NCBI GenBank assembly: GCA_900104855.1
Contig: FNSS01000001.1
Span: 5,270,001-5,334,000, forward strand
Length of the DNA stretch: 64,000 nt
Direction: 5' to 3'
DNA from: Rhizobiales bacterium GAS188
Lineage (GTDB): Bacteria; Pseudomonadota; Alphaproteobacteria; Rhizobiales; Beijerinckiaceae
Below are positions 35,694 to 44,879 of the stretch, one piece after another. The notes below the pieces were generated by a model. That model was not told the origin of the DNA. It was given only the letters and a program-made list of their open reading frames with translations, and did no database searches. The position numbers were made by a program, and so were the translations under genes. Within the stretch, counting starts at the first letter, position 1. Every line of letters starts with the position of its first letter.

Positions 35694-36560
35694 ATGCTCG
35701 CCGAAACATTCTCTGTCCTCTACCAATTCGCCGATGTTTTCGCGTTCCTGATCCTGTCGGCTGCCGGCCTCGCCATCGTGTTCGGCATGATGGGCGTCAT
35801 CAACATGGCGCATGGCGAGTTCATCATGTGCGGAGCCTATGTCACGACCGCGCTCAAGCATGCGGGGCTGCCGCTTGTCGCCGCGCAGGCGCTGGCCGCG
35901 CTTGCCGCCGGCCTGATCGGCGTGGCGCTGGAGGCGATGATCGTGCGGCGCTTCTACAAGCGGCCGCTCGATTCGCTGCTCGCCACCTGGGGCGTCAGCC
36001 TGATCGCCACGCAAGGGATGCTGATCGCCGTCGGTTCCACCTTCACCGGCATCGGCACCCCGGAAGGCAGCTTCTCGGTCGGCGCCTACACGTTTTCGCT
36101 CTACCGGGTGGTGCTGTTCGGCGCGGCGCTCGGCGTCATCGTCTTTATCTACCTTCTGTTCATGAAGACACGCTTCGGCGTCTATGCGCGCGCCACCATG
36201 CAGAACGCCGACATGGCCCAGGCGCTCGGCATGCGCGTCAATGGCGTCTACGCGCTGACCTTCGGCCTGGGCGCCGCGCTCGCCGGCCTGTGCGGGGCGC
36301 TCTACGCGCCGACCATGACGCTGATCCCCACCATGGGGGCGACCTTCATCGTGGAATCCTTCGTCACCGTCGTGGTCGGCGGCGCCAATGTCCTGCTCGG
36401 CACGGCGCCGGCCGGCATCGCCTTGGCGGTGGTCCGCACGGCGCTCAATGGCTGGTACGGGCAGATCTTCGGGCAGATCGGCATGCTGGTCGCCGTCATC
36501 ATGATCATCCGCCTGCTGCCGGATGGCTTTTCCGGTTTGTTGGCGAAGCGCTCGAGCTGA
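35694..36560 (+). CDS. Branched-chain/urea-type ABC permease (LivH/UrtB-like), set 1
   Basis: 288 residues from the ATG at 35694 (GAGGG just upstream). About eight membrane helices. The LivH marks are GLAIVFGMMGVINMAHGEFIMCGAY near residue 25, the LDSLLATWGVSLIATQG block near 92, ATMQNADMAQALGMRVNGVYALTFGLGAALAG near 165, and VVVGGANVLLGTAPAG near 235. Unlike classical UrtB it lacks a long exported N-terminal domain. It pairs with the LivM-like permease that starts 14 bp after its stop. Confidence 0.93.
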   Translation: MLAETFSVLYQFADVFAFLILSAAGLAIVFGMMGVINMAHGEFIMCGAYVTTALKHAGLPLVAAQALAALAAGLIGVALEAMIVRRFYKRPLDSLLATWGVSLIATQGMLIAVGSTFTGIGTPEGSFSVGAYTFSLYRVVLFGAALGVIVFIYLLFMKTRFGVYARATMQNADMAQALGMRVNGVYALTFGLGAALAGLCGALYAPTMTLIPTMGATFIVESFVTVVVGGANVLLGTAPAGIALAVVRTALNGWYGQIFGQIGMLVAVIMIIRLLPDGFSGLLAKRSS

Positions 36561-36574
36561 GCTGGACGGGACAG

Positions 36575-37645
36575 ATGTTCGAAAGGCTCAACGGTCCCCA
36601 GACGCTCGGCAACACGAGAGGCTTCTGGATCGGCGCAGGCGTCGCGCTCATCGCCGCGCTCGTCTATCCGCTCTTCGCCGATGCCTATGACGTCGGCAAT
36701 TTCGCCTATTTCCTGATCTGGATCTTCATGGCGGCCGGCCTCTGCCTGATGTGGGGCTATGCGGGCATGCTGTCCTTCGGGCAGACCTTCTTCTTCGGCA
36801 TCGCCGGCTATGGCTACGGCGTTATCGCCATCAATCTCGGCAGCGCCGGCGGCTTGACCATCCTGGCGCTGCTGCTCGCCATCCTGCTGGCCGCGGCGGT
36901 TGCGGCGGTGCTCGGCTACCTCATCATCTATGGCCGGGTGACCGGCGTGTTCTTCGGCATCGTCACGTTGTCGCTGACATTGGCGCTGGCGGTGTTCCTC
37001 GGGCAGACGGCGGGGCCCGAATGGGCGATCGGCAAGGCGAGGCTCAACGGCTTCAACGGCATGCAGGGGATGTCGCCGCTGCGCCTGCCCTGGTTCGGAG
37101 GCGACATTTATTTCCAGGACACGGCGCTCTATTACCTGATGGTCGCGCTGCTGACGCTCGCCTATCTGGCGCTTCGCGTGCTCCTGAATTCGCGCTTCGG
37201 CAATGTGCTCGTCGCCATCCGCGAGGATCCGCAACGAGCCGAGCTCCTCGGCTATGATGTGCGCCGCTATCAGCTGGGCGCTTTCGTCATCGGCAGCGCG
37301 CTTGCCGGGCTCAGCGGGGTTCTCTACACGGCCTGGGGGCAATACATCACGCCATCCAGCATCGGCCTGCCGGCGGCCGCCATGCCGATCGTCTGGGTCG
37401 CGTTCTCGGGGCGCGGCGACATCACCGCGACCATGGTCGGCTCCTTCGTCCTCCTCCTGGCTTTCCAGACGATCACCGTCTACAGCCAGCAATGGGCGCT
37501 GGTGCTGATGGGCGCGCTCCTCGTCATCACCGTGATGTTCGCGCCCGATGGCTTCGTCGCGACCCTTTTCGGATGGGGCGAGCGCCTGGCGGCATCCTTC
37601 GGGCGCAGGAGGAAGCTCGTCGGCGAGCAGGGTGCCGGCCGATGA
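36575..37645 (+). CDS. Branched-chain/urea-type ABC permease (LivM/UrtC-like), set 1
   Basis: 356 residues from the ATG at 36575, behind GACGGGA; the much longer open frame upstream is a shadow of the LivH-like gene. The LivM motif GLCLMWGYAGMLSFGQTFFFGIAGYGYG is near residue 55, GRVTGVFFGIVTLSLTLAL near 120, AIREDPQRAELLGYDVRRYQLGAFVIGSALAGLSGVLY near 215, and WVAFSGRGDITATMVGSF near 270. Its stop overlaps the ATG of the ATPase gene (ATGA), a coupled operon junction. Confidence 0.93.
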   Translation: MFERLNGPQTLGNTRGFWIGAGVALIAALVYPLFADAYDVGNFAYFLIWIFMAAGLCLMWGYAGMLSFGQTFFFGIAGYGYGVIAINLGSAGGLTILALLLAILLAAAVAAVLGYLIIYGRVTGVFFGIVTLSLTLALAVFLGQTAGPEWAIGKARLNGFNGMQGMSPLRLPWFGGDIYFQDTALYYLMVALLTLAYLALRVLLNSRFGNVLVAIREDPQRAELLGYDVRRYQLGAFVIGSALAGLSGVLYTAWGQYITPSSIGLPAAAMPIVWVAFSGRGDITATMVGSFVLLLAFQTITVYSQQWALVLMGALLVITVMFAPDGFVATLFGWGERLAASFGRRRKLVGEQGAGR

Positions 37646-38364
37646 CCGCGCTCCTCGAGACACGCTCCGTCACCAAGGCCTTCGGCGGGCTGACCGCCGT
37701 GTCGGGGGTCGATCTGGCGATCGCGACCGGCGACCTGCATTGCCTGATCGGCCCGAATGGCGCGGGCAAGAGCACCCTGTTCAAGCTCATCGTCGGCCAG
37801 CACGCGGCGAGCGCCGGCGCCATCGTCTTCGACGGCGAGGACATCACCGATGCCTTGCCGTTCGCGCGCGTGCAGCGCGGCATCAGCATGAAGATGCAGG
37901 CGCCGAACATCTTCAAGAACCTGTCGACCAGGCAGAATCTTCATATTGCCCTGCAGCGCCGCGCCACGCCCCGCCAGGTCCTGCTGGAGGAAGAGCGGCT
38001 GCTCGAGCTGTTGGAGCTGCGCCTCGATGCGGGCAAGCCCGCCGGCACCCTGTCGCATGGCCAGCAGCAATGGCTCGAGATCGGCATGGCTCTCTCGCTC
38101 GCGCCGCGCCTGATGCTGCTCGACGAGCCGACAGCGGGCATGTCGCCGGAGGAGACGCACCGCACCGGCGAGCTGGTGCAGCGGCTCAACGCCGACGGCA
38201 TGGCCATCCTCGTCGTCGAGCACGACATGGAATTCGTGCGCCAGATCGCGCGCCAGGTGACGGTCATGCATCTCGGCCGGGTCTTCGCGCGCGGCAGCAT
38301 CGACGAGATCGTCGCGGACCCGCGCGTGGCGGAGATCTATCTGGGGACAGCGCATGTCCACTGA
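37642..38364 (+). CDS. Urea/amide-type ABC ATP-binding protein (LivG/UrtD-like), set 1
   Basis: 240 residues from the ATG at 37642, overlapping the previous stop. Walker A GPNGAGKST near residue 36, signature LSHGQQQWLEIG near 137 (the SHGQ/EQQWLEI form is typical of UrtD and amide transporters), Walker B LMLLDEPTAGMSPEE near 157, H-loop VVEHDMEF near 193. It powers uptake with the LivF-like partner that overlaps its 3' end by 11 bp. Confidence 0.94.
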   Translation: MTALLETRSVTKAFGGLTAVSGVDLAIATGDLHCLIGPNGAGKSTLFKLIVGQHAASAGAIVFDGEDITDALPFARVQRGISMKMQAPNIFKNLSTRQNLHIALQRRATPRQVLLEEERLLELLELRLDAGKPAGTLSHGQQQWLEIGMALSLAPRLMLLDEPTAGMSPEETHRTGELVQRLNADGMAILVVEHDMEFVRQIARQVTVMHLGRVFARGSIDEIVADPRVAEIYLGTAHVH

Positions 38365-39064
38365 CAGCACCTTGCGGGTCGAAGGATTGCGCGCCAGCTA
38401 CGGCCGCACGCCGATCCTGCACGGCATCGATCTGACGATCGCATCGGGCGAGATCGTCGCCCTGATCGGCCGCAACGGGGTCGGCAAGACGACGACGATG
38501 CGCGCGCTGATCGGCCTCTTGCGTTCCACCGGCGGATCGATCCGCTTCCGTGATCGCGACGTGACGAGCGCTTCGGCCGATCAGAGGGCGCGGCTCGGCA
38601 TGGGCTATATTCCGCAAGGGCGCGAGGTCTTCCCGCGGCTCACGGTCGAAGAGAACCTGATGGTCGGGGCGCTGATCGGCGGCAAGGGGCAGCGCAAGCT
38701 CGGCGATCTCGTCTTCCAGCTTTTCCCGCGCCTCGCCGAGCGACGCCGACAGATGGCCGGCACGATGTCGGGGGGCGAGCAGCAGCAGCTCGCCATCGGC
38801 CGGGCGCTGATCGGCAACCCGTCGCTGATGCTCCTCGACGAGCCCTCGGAGGGCATCCAGCCCTCGATCGTGCAGTTGATCAGCGAAGTCTTGCGCCGGG
38901 TCCGTGCCGAGCTCGGCACCACCATCCTGTTCGTCGAGCAGAATTTGGACACGATCCTGTCGACCGCGGAGCGCTGCTACGTGATGGAGAAGGGGAGGGT
39001 GGTCGCCGAGATCGCGCGTGGCGCCATCTCGCGGGACACGGTGCGTCGCTATCTCTTGATTTGA
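38354..39064 (+). CDS. Urea/amide-type ABC ATP-binding protein (LivF/UrtE-like), set 1
   Basis: 236 residues. Walker A GRNGVGKTTTMRALIG near residue 38, the UrtE-like switch region MGYIPQGREVFPRLTVEENL near 83, signature MSGGEQQQLAIGRALIGNP near 137, Walker B LMLLDEPSEGIQPSIV near 157, and FVEQNLDTILSTAER near 195. It closes transporter set 1. The next gene, amiC, begins 114 bp later; that gap has a TTGCC/GGCAA dyad but no terminator. Confidence 0.94.
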   Translation: MSTDSTLRVEGLRASYGRTPILHGIDLTIASGEIVALIGRNGVGKTTTMRALIGLLRSTGGSIRFRDRDVTSASADQRARLGMGYIPQGREVFPRLTVEENLMVGALIGGKGQRKLGDLVFQLFPRLAERRRQMAGTMSGGEQQQLAIGRALIGNPSLMLLDEPSEGIQPSIVQLISEVLRRVRAELGTTILFVEQNLDTILSTAERCYVMEKGRVVAEIARGAISRDTVRRYLLI

Positions 39065-39178
39065 GTCGATCGCGAATTGCGTCAGTTTGTTTGCCGTCGG
39101 CAAGAAACATCGTTGCTACGAGACATCGTCGGATGAAGGCAGGCTCTGGTTCGGGAGAGACGTGCGAGATGGTGACAG

Positions 39179-40360
39179 ATGTCGGCTAAGCGAAAATCGG
39201 TCGTTCCGGTCGGCGTCCTCTATTCCCTCACCGGGATATACGGCGTCATGGGCTGGGAAATGCTGAACGGCGCCCTTGTGGCGATCGATCAGATCAACGC
39301 CGATCCCTCTCTCGATTTCGAGCTTCGCCCGGTCATTCTCGATCCCGGCGGCTCGATCGCGCGATACCATGACCTCTGCGAGGCGCTGATTCATCAATAT
39401 GGCGTGCGCCACATCATCGGCTGCTACACCTCGGCATCGCGCAAGCAGGTGCTGCCGCTCGTCGAGGGCGCCAATGCGCTGCTTTGGCATTCGGCCCGCT
39501 ATGAGGGCTTCGAAAGCAGCGAGAACGTCATCTATGTCGGGGCGGCCCCCAATCAGCATGTCGTGCCGCTCGCGAGATACGCGCTCGCCAATCTCGATCC
39601 GCGCATCTACTGCGTCGGCTCGAACTATATCTGGAGCTGGGAGATCAACCGCGTCATGCGCGAGATCATCGCGGTGGGCGGGGGTCAGATCATGGCCGAG
39701 AAGCTCGCCCCGCTCGGCGAGAAGGATCTCGACTATCTCGTCGACGACATCCTCAAGAAGCAGCCGGGCGCCGTGCTGAACACCCTGGTCGGCGTTTCCG
39801 CCTACAGCTTCTACCGCGCCTGGCATGCAGCGCTCAGGGCGCGCAATATCCGCGAACCCATTCCCATGCTGAGCCTGAGCCTGTGCGAGGCGGAGCTGCA
39901 GCTCATCGGCGCCGATACGGCGACCGGCCATCTCGTCTCCTCGGTCTATTTCCAGAGCATCGACCGGGCCGAGAACCGCGAATTCCTCGCCCATTACCGC
40001 GAGCGCCTCGGACCTTACGGCTCACCCTCAGTCGATACGGAAGCGGCCTTCCTTTGCGCCAAGCTGCTCGGCCGCGCCGTCGCCCGTTGTGGATCGGCCG
40101 AGGTCGCCGCGGTGCGCGAGGCGGTCTATCTCGACAGCTACGAGGCGCCTCAAGGAACGGTCCGCGTCGATGCGGATAATAATCACTGCTACCTCACGCC
40201 AAGGCTCGCCCGCTCGGTGCCCGGAGCGTCCTTCGAGGTGTTTTGGCAGGCACCCTCGCCGGTCAAGCCGGATCCCTATCTCGCCTGGGTCGATTTCTCT
40301 TCCTTCGCCGAAGCTGCGGCGACCCGCCGCTCCGGCGGGACTTTGCGTGTGGTCGAGTGA
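39179..40360 (+). CDS. amiC: Amide sensor and negative regulator AmiC
   Basis: 393 residues without a signal peptide, so cytoplasmic despite its periplasmic-binding-protein fold. It matches AmiC: VPVGVLYSLTGIYGVMGWEMLNGAL at the start, RPVILDPGGSIARYHDLCE near 60, HIIGCYTSASRKQVLPLVEGANALLW near 80, YVGAAPNQHVVPLARYA near 118, and APQGTVRVDADNNHCYLTPRLA near 322. In Pseudomonas, AmiC holds AmiR inactive until a short-chain amide binds. Here too amiR follows, 12 bp downstream. Ligand range in this organism is unknown. Confidence 0.93.
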   Translation: MSAKRKSVVPVGVLYSLTGIYGVMGWEMLNGALVAIDQINADPSLDFELRPVILDPGGSIARYHDLCEALIHQYGVRHIIGCYTSASRKQVLPLVEGANALLWHSARYEGFESSENVIYVGAAPNQHVVPLARYALANLDPRIYCVGSNYIWSWEINRVMREIIAVGGGQIMAEKLAPLGEKDLDYLVDDILKKQPGAVLNTLVGVSAYSFYRAWHAALRARNIREPIPMLSLSLCEAELQLIGADTATGHLVSSVYFQSIDRAENREFLAHYRERLGPYGSPSVDTEAAFLCAKLLGRAVARCGSAEVAAVREAVYLDSYEAPQGTVRVDADNNHCYLTPRLARSVPGASFEVFWQAPSPVKPDPYLAWVDFSSFAEAAATRRSGGTLRVVE

Positions 40361-40372
40361 GGGGAACGGACG

Positions 40373-40972
40373 ATGCGCAAGCAAGGCCTATCATTCCGTG
40401 ATTTCAAGGTCGCGGTCCTGCATTGCGAGATCAACGACCGCCGGACCTTGCTGCGTCACTTCGCGCGCCTCGGGGTCGAGGCCGCCTATCACGAGGATGT
40501 CCCGCTCGCGAAGGCGCTCGCCGGCGTCGAGGCCATCTTCTTCGACGGCGACGCCAGCCTGCCTTCGAGCAAGCTCCCGGAAATGCTATGGCCGGACGTT
40601 CCCCTGATCGCGCTGGTCGGTTCGGAAGCGCCCTCGCGGCTGGAATGGATCTTGTCGCTCAACATATCGGCGTTTCTCATCAAGCCGGTGCGGTCAGTCG
40701 GCGTGCTGACCGCATTGGCGGTCGCGAGCCGCGAGTTCCAGCTGCGCAAGGCGCTGCGCGCCCGCATCGAGCGCCTCGAGGAAAGGCTGCAAGGGCGTCG
40801 CTTCGTCGTCTCGGCGCAACTCGCCTTGATGCGCGATCACGGCCTGAGCGAGGCCGATGCCTTCGCGCGGCTGCGCCGCCTCGCGATGGAAGGGCGCACC
40901 ACCATCGAGGCGATCAGCATCGGCATCACGGCTCGCTCGACGGATGGCGGCGCCCGACGGGCGCTCGGCTAG
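40373..40972 (+). CDS. amiR: ANTAR-domain transcription antiterminator AmiR
   Basis: 199 residues. Residues 10-120 form a receiver-like domain without a clear phosphoacceptor pocket (FFDGDASL in place of the usual Asp site), as in AmiR. A coiled-coil linker (ALRARIERLEERLQGRRFVV, near 122-145) leads to the C-terminal three-helix ANTAR domain (QLALMRDHGLSEADAFARLRRLAMEGRTTIEAIS). ANTAR proteins bind paired hexaloop hairpins in leader RNA and prevent terminator folding. The terminator at 31552-31586, upstream of the first amidase gene, is the obvious candidate target. Confidence 0.92.
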   Translation: MRKQGLSFRDFKVAVLHCEINDRRTLLRHFARLGVEAAYHEDVPLAKALAGVEAIFFDGDASLPSSKLPEMLWPDVPLIALVGSEAPSRLEWILSLNISAFLIKPVRSVGVLTALAVASREFQLRKALRARIERLEERLQGRRFVVSAQLALMRDHGLSEADAFARLRRLAMEGRTTIEAISIGITARSTDGGARRALG

Positions 40973-40990
40973 CACGGGGAATTGCCGGAC

Positions 40991-41842
40991 ATGGAAGTGA
41001 TCGCTGCCCTGTTCGACGTCCTCAGCTTCGCGGCAGCGATCGTGCTCGTCGTCCTGGGCCTCGGCATCATCGCCAATATGATGGGCATCTTCAACTTCGC
41101 CCATGGCGAGTTCGTCTTGCTCGGCGCCTATGTGACCTGGCTTGCGAGCAGCTGGGGCTATTCGGCGTGGGCCGGTATCCTCGCCGCGCCGATCCTGCTT
41201 GCGCTCTTCGGCGCGCTCCTCGAGCTCACGGTCATCAGGCGCTTCTATGCGGCGCCGATCGTCGCGATGCTCGCCACCTATGCGCTCAGCCTGATCATCC
41301 GCGAGAGCGTGCGTTCTTTGATCGGCGGCCTCTATTACTCGGTGCCGGAGCCTTTGCCCGGCTCCTTCGTGATCGGCGCGGTGTCGCTCTCGAGGTGGCG
41401 CATGGTGGTGATCTTGATCACCATCATCGTGATGCTCTCCTGCTACCTGCTTTTGACGCGCACCAGCGTCGGGCTGAAGGTTCGCGCCTCGCTCGAGAAC
41501 CCGGCTCTGGCGCGCGCCTCGGGGCTCTCCACCTCGCGCATCTATGCCATGACCTTCGCCTTCGGCGCTGCGCTTGCGGGCCTCGCCGGCGCCTTGATCG
41601 TGCCGATTTTCGCGCTCTCGGCCGATCTCGGCATCCGCTTCCTCATCCAAGGATTCGTCGCCGTCATGCTCGGCGGCGTCGGCAGCTTCGAGGGACCTCT
41701 GGTCGGTGCCGGCGTCATCGGCATCTCGAGCGCGGCGTTGCCTTGGGCGGTCCCCCCGGTGCTGGCCGATGTGTTGGTCTTCGTGCTTGCGATCGTCTTC
41801 ATCAAGTTCAGGCCGGGCGGCCTGTTGGCAAGGAGGGTGTGA
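40991..41842 (+). CDS. Branched-chain/urea-type ABC permease (LivH-like), set 2
   Basis: 283 residues from the ATG at 40991 after GGGGA; a TTG at 40982 is possible. LivH marks: GLGIIANMMGIFNFAHGEFVLLGAY near residue 25, APIVAMLATYALSLIIRESVR near 85, ASLENPALARASGLSTSRIYAMTFAFGAALAGLAGAL near 165, and VAVMLGGVGSFEGPLVGAGV near 220. Unlike set 1, this permease gene precedes its binding-protein gene. It begins 18 bp after amiR, so regulators and transporter set 2 are one transcript. Confidence 0.93.
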   Translation: MEVIAALFDVLSFAAAIVLVVLGLGIIANMMGIFNFAHGEFVLLGAYVTWLASSWGYSAWAGILAAPILLALFGALLELTVIRRFYAAPIVAMLATYALSLIIRESVRSLIGGLYYSVPEPLPGSFVIGAVSLSRWRMVVILITIIVMLSCYLLLTRTSVGLKVRASLENPALARASGLSTSRIYAMTFAFGAALAGLAGALIVPIFALSADLGIRFLIQGFVAVMLGGVGSFEGPLVGAGVIGISSAALPWAVPPVLADVLVFVLAIVFIKFRPGGLLARRV

Positions 41843-41844
41843 CC

Positions 41845-43077
41845 ATGGCTGACAAGACAAACGAAGGGCGGACGGGGATCGACCGCAGGCGGCTGCTTGG
41901 CGGCGCGGCTTGGGCGACGGGTGCGCTCGCGACCGGTCTCGGCAGCTTCGTCATCCGGCCGGATTGGGCGAATGCCGCCGCGGAACCGATCAAGGTGGGC
42001 ATCGCCACCGACCTGACCGGGGCCATCGGCTATGCCGGCAACGCCGACGCCAATGTGGCGCGGATGCTGGTGAAGGACATCAATGCCAAGGGCGGCATCC
42101 TGGGACGGCCGCTGCAGCTTTATATCGAGGACACCGCCTCGAATGAATCGGTCGCGGTCGCCAATGTCCGCAAGCTGATCCAGCGCGACCAGGTCGATGT
42201 GGTGCTGGGCGGCATCACGAGCTCGATGCGCAACGCCATCAAGGATCCCATCGTCACGCGCGGCAAGACCCTCTACATCTATCCGCAGCTCTATGAGGGC
42301 CTGGAATGCACGCCCTATCTGTTCTGCACCGGGCCGACACCGGCCCAGCAATGCGATGAGTTCATCCCCTGGCTCGTCAAGAATGGCGGCAAGCGATTTG
42401 CCCTGCCATCCGCCAATTATGTATGGCCACACACGCTCAACGCCTATGCCCGCAAGGTCATCCAGGCCAGTGGCGGCGAAGTGATCTTCGAGGATTATTT
42501 CCCGCTCGACCAGGTGGAATACAGCGCAACCGTCAACCGCATCATGAATGAAAAGGTGGACGTGGTCTTCAACACGGTCATTCCGCCAGGCGTCGGACCG
42601 TTCTTCAAGCAGCTCTACGAGGCGGGCTTCAGCAAGCGGGGCGGGCGCCTGGCCTGCGTCTACTATGATGAGAACACGCTCAACATCAATCAGGCCCATG
42701 AAATCGAGGGGTTGGCGAGCTGTCTCGATTATTTCCGCGCCGTGACGCCGGACCATCCCGAGAGCGCGCGCATCCAGTCCGAATATGACCAGGAATTTCC
42801 AGGCAAGATCCTGTTCGCCGCGGGAAGCGCCGCGACCGGCATGTATCGCGGCATCCAATTATGGGCGGGCGCCGTGAAGGAGGCGAACAAGCTCGATCGG
42901 GAGGCGGTAGCGGCAGCGCTCGACCATGCCAAGATCGCCGATGGTCCGGGTGGACCGGCCGAGATGGTGCCCGGCAAGCGCCATTGCAAGATGCGCATGT
43001 ACACGGCCATCGCCAAGGACGGCAAATACGAGATCGTGGCGCGCAGCGCCGAGCTCGTCGACCCGAAGGAGTGCTGA
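41845..43077 (+). CDS. Urea/amide-type ABC substrate-binding protein with Tat signal, set 2
   Basis: 410 residues; the ATG at 41845 is preceded by AAGGAGGGTGTGACC, a strong ribosome site overlapping the permease stop. The N-terminus has the twin-arginine motif DRRRLLGG (residues 13-20) and a hydrophobic stretch to about residue 44, so the protein is probably exported folded. The body is Peripla_BP_5: VGIATDLTGAIGYAGNADANVARMLVKDINAKGGILGRP, VVLGGITSSMRNAI near 125, and YIYPQLYEGLECTPYLFCTG near 145. It is only moderately similar to the set 1 protein, suggesting a different ligand. Confidence 0.92.
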   Translation: MADKTNEGRTGIDRRRLLGGAAWATGALATGLGSFVIRPDWANAAAEPIKVGIATDLTGAIGYAGNADANVARMLVKDINAKGGILGRPLQLYIEDTASNESVAVANVRKLIQRDQVDVVLGGITSSMRNAIKDPIVTRGKTLYIYPQLYEGLECTPYLFCTGPTPAQQCDEFIPWLVKNGGKRFALPSANYVWPHTLNAYARKVIQASGGEVIFEDYFPLDQVEYSATVNRIMNEKVDVVFNTVIPPGVGPFFKQLYEAGFSKRGGRLACVYYDENTLNINQAHEIEGLASCLDYFRAVTPDHPESARIQSEYDQEFPGKILFAAGSAATGMYRGIQLWAGAVKEANKLDREAVAAALDHAKIADGPGGPAEMVPGKRHCKMRMYTAIAKDGKYEIVARSAELVDPKEC

Positions 43078-43090
43078 TGGCCAAAGCGAC

Positions 43091-44134
43091 ATGACCGAAG
43101 CGATTGCCACATCGGCGCCGGAGATCCTCGATCGGGCGGCGCGCCGGCGCCTCAAGGTGATCCCCATCCTGGAGCTCGCCTTGATCGTCCTGTTCGCGGC
43201 GCTGCCCGCTCTGCTTCCGAACTATCTCACCGTGTTCATGACACGGGTGCTGATCTTGTCGCTTCTGGCGCTGAGCTTCGATCTCGTCTGGGGCTATGCC
43301 GGCATCATGAGCTTCGGCCAGGCGCTGTTCTTCGGAACGGCCGGTTATGCGGTCGCCCTGATGGCGCGCGATCTCGGGATCACCTCGATCTTCGTCGTCG
43401 TGCCGGCCGCACTCCTGATCGGTCTCGTCCTCTCCTTCCTGATCGCCTGCTTCATGCTGCTCGGGCGACATCCACCGACCCTGATCTTCGTGTCGCTCGG
43501 CACGCTGACCGGCTCCTACGCCGCCGACCGCCTGGCGCGCGGCTGGTACTATCTCGGCGGCCAGAACGGCATCCCTTCGATCCCGGCGATGACGGCCGGT
43601 CCCTATGACATCGACGAGGGCGTGACCTTCTATTATCTCGCCTTCGGCATACTGATCCTCGTCTACTTGCTGTGCCGCTTTCTCGTTCGTTCACAATTCG
43701 GGCTGGCGCTCGCGGGCATCCGGCAACAAGAGCTTCGCATCAGCTTTCTCGGCTACAAGGTGCAGCATCTCAAGGCCGTGATCTTCTCGTTCGCCGGCGC
43801 GATCGCCGGCCTTGCGGGCGGCCTCTATGCCTTTCACGAAGGCTTCGTGTGGCCCAACATGCTCGGCGTCGTGCTGTCGACGCAGGTCGTGCTCTACGCG
43901 CTGTTCGGCGGGGTGGGCACCTTGATCGGGGCCATCATCGGCGTCATCGCCATCGAGGTGCTGAGCTATGTCCTGGCCGACAGCTTCCAGGGCACCTGGC
44001 CGCTCATCCTCGGTCTCCTGCTGCTCGTGGTGATCATGTTGCGGCCGACCGGCCTGATCGGTCTTTTCGTCTCGGAACGCGAACGGATCGGCAGCTTCGG
44101 CCTCGGGAAATCCGCTCCCCGTCGCAGGCATTGA
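43091..44134 (+). CDS. Branched-chain/urea-type ABC permease (LivM-like), set 2
   Basis: 347 residues from the ATG at 43091. LivM marks: SFDLVWGYAGIMSFGQALFFGTAGYAVALM near residue 63, LIFVSLGTLTGSYAADRLARGWYYLGGQNGIPS near 135, RQQELRISFLGYKVQHLKAVIFSFAGAIAGLAGGLYAF near 212, and VLYALFGGVGTLIGAIIGV near 262. Around ten helices. It is 13 bp after the binding-protein gene and 10 bp before the ATPase gene. Confidence 0.93.
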   Translation: MTEAIATSAPEILDRAARRRLKVIPILELALIVLFAALPALLPNYLTVFMTRVLILSLLALSFDLVWGYAGIMSFGQALFFGTAGYAVALMARDLGITSIFVVVPAALLIGLVLSFLIACFMLLGRHPPTLIFVSLGTLTGSYAADRLARGWYYLGGQNGIPSIPAMTAGPYDIDEGVTFYYLAFGILILVYLLCRFLVRSQFGLALAGIRQQELRISFLGYKVQHLKAVIFSFAGAIAGLAGGLYAFHEGFVWPNMLGVVLSTQVVLYALFGGVGTLIGAIIGVIAIEVLSYVLADSFQGTWPLILGLLLLVVIMLRPTGLIGLFVSERERIGSFGLGKSAPRRRH

Positions 44135-44144
44135 GGAGCGGCCC

Positions 44145-44879
44145 GTGCACCTCCTCGACGTCTCGAACCTGCGCAAGACCTATGGTGCCTTGACGGCGCT
44201 CGGCGGCGTCGATCTCCAGGTGGAGCACAACCAGTTCCACGGCCTGATCGGTCCCAACGGTTCCGGCAAGAGCACCTTGCTGAAATGCATCGCCGGAGCC
44301 GAGGTGCCGACGGCGGGCAAGATCAGCTTCGCCGGGCGCGATATCACGCATTTCACGCCGGCCGAGCGGGCCCGTGCCGGCCTAAGCCTGAAATTCCAGA
44401 TCACCAGCGTGCTCCCCTCCCTATCCGTGCACGACAACATCCTTCTGGCGTTGCAGGCGCATGGCACGACGATGTCGCTGATATTGTCGCGCAGCCGGAG
44501 GCTTCTCGATGAGCGCGTCATCGCCTTGCTGCAGCAATTTTCCCTGGTCGATCGCCGCGACGATCTCGCCGGGATCTTGTCGCATGGCGAGCAGCAATGG
44601 CTGGAGATCGCCATGGCGATCGCGCTGGAGCCGAAGCTGCTGCTGCTCGACGAGCCGACGGCGGGCATGAGCCTCGAGGAGCGTCGCGTCACCGGGGAGC
44701 TGCTGCAGCCGATCAAGCGTTCCTGCTCGCTCATCATCGTGGAGCACGATCTCGATTTCATCCGTGACATCTGCGACCATCTCACCGTCCTCGATGAAGG
44801 CGAGGTGCTCGACAGCGGCTCGGTGGCGCAGATCCGCGAGAGCCGGAAAGTCCAGGAGGTTTATCTCACCCGTGTCTGA
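44145..44879 (+). CDS. Urea/amide-type ABC ATP-binding protein (LivG/UrtD-like), set 2
   Basis: 244 residues starting at a GTG (44145) behind GAGGAGCGG. Walker A GPNGSGKSTLLKCIAG near residue 36, signature LSHGEQQWLEIAMAIAL near 145, Walker B LLLLDEPTAGMSLEE near 165, H-loop VEHDLDF near 200. The signature matches the UrtD form, as in the set 1 counterpart. The next gene begins with a GTG inside its 3' end. Confidence 0.94.
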   Translation: MHLLDVSNLRKTYGALTALGGVDLQVEHNQFHGLIGPNGSGKSTLLKCIAGAEVPTAGKISFAGRDITHFTPAERARAGLSLKFQITSVLPSLSVHDNILLALQAHGTTMSLILSRSRRLLDERVIALLQQFSLVDRRDDLAGILSHGEQQWLEIAMAIALEPKLLLLDEPTAGMSLEERRVTGELLQPIKRSCSLIIVEHDLDFIRDICDHLTVLDEGEVLDSGSVAQIRESRKVQEVYLTRV

